From assembly GCA_004552385.1 (NCBI GenBank), contig SFOL01000020.1:1-24840 (forward strand): DNA of 24,840 nt, given 5' to 3'. Under the pieces are notes generated by a model. That model had not been told where the DNA came from. It worked only from the letters and a program-made list of their open reading frames with translations, and searched no databases. Positions 24,840-24,840 of this stretch are shown here, piece by piece (within the stretch, counting starts at the first letter, position 1; every line of letters starts with the position of its first letter). Origin of the DNA: Bacteroidales bacterium. GTDB taxonomy: Bacteria; Bacteroidota; Bacteroidia; Bacteroidales; Marinilabiliaceae. The translations under genes and the position numbers were made by a program.

Positions 24840-24840
24840 C

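Overview
The window looks like chromosomal DNA from a GC-rich member of the Bacteroidales (phylum Bacteroidota). Four things point there: several -7 elements of the Bacteroidota type TAnnTTTG, a lipoprotein with an Asp run directly after the lipobox cysteine, a short GroES, and a DUF3467 gene. A genus cannot be named from the sequence alone. Most genes are housekeeping or cell-envelope genes, densely packed, and no insertion sequence, phage, CRISPR array, tRNA or rRNA was seen.

Layout. (1) 1-410 is a poorly coding left edge with one possible small acidic ORF. (2) 420-6653 (minus strand) is a seven-gene run in the order exbB-like, exbD-like, tonB/tolA-like, DUF819 membrane protein, Crp/Fnr regulator, LptF/LptG permease, and an Ig-like/EF-hand/LRR lipoprotein. 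Together these make an inner-membrane proton motor with its energy transducer, an LPS export permease and a surface-type lipoprotein. (3) 6920-8331 holds an AHSA1/START-like gene (plus) and a poly-Asp lipoprotein (minus) converging on a perfect bidirectional terminator. (4) 8784-12005 (plus) carries asnS, a Nudix hydrolase and a family 2 glycosyltransferase. (5) 12024-13312 has an inositol-monophosphatase-like gene (minus) and a DUF3467 gene (plus), divergently arranged. (6) 13309-16801 (minus) is the most unusual part: a PqqD-like (RRE-type) protein, an HPr-kinase-like P-loop protein, a Ser-His S26-type peptidase-like protein and a peptide-type ABC exporter, tightly packed behind tsaD. (7) 16854-22408 holds divergent tsaD (minus) and tamB (plus). 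(8) 22584-24591 is groES-groEL, with a sigma-54-like promoter upstream and a strong terminator downstream. A promoter for a gene outside the window lies at the right edge.

The candidate novel system is region 6. The gene set resembles the accessory half of a ribosomally synthesised, post-translationally modified peptide (RiPP) pathway: a leader-binding RRE protein, a kinase, a leader peptidase and an exporter. No precursor peptide, radical SAM enzyme or cyclase is visible nearby. This is inference from family resemblance and gene order; no database search was possible.
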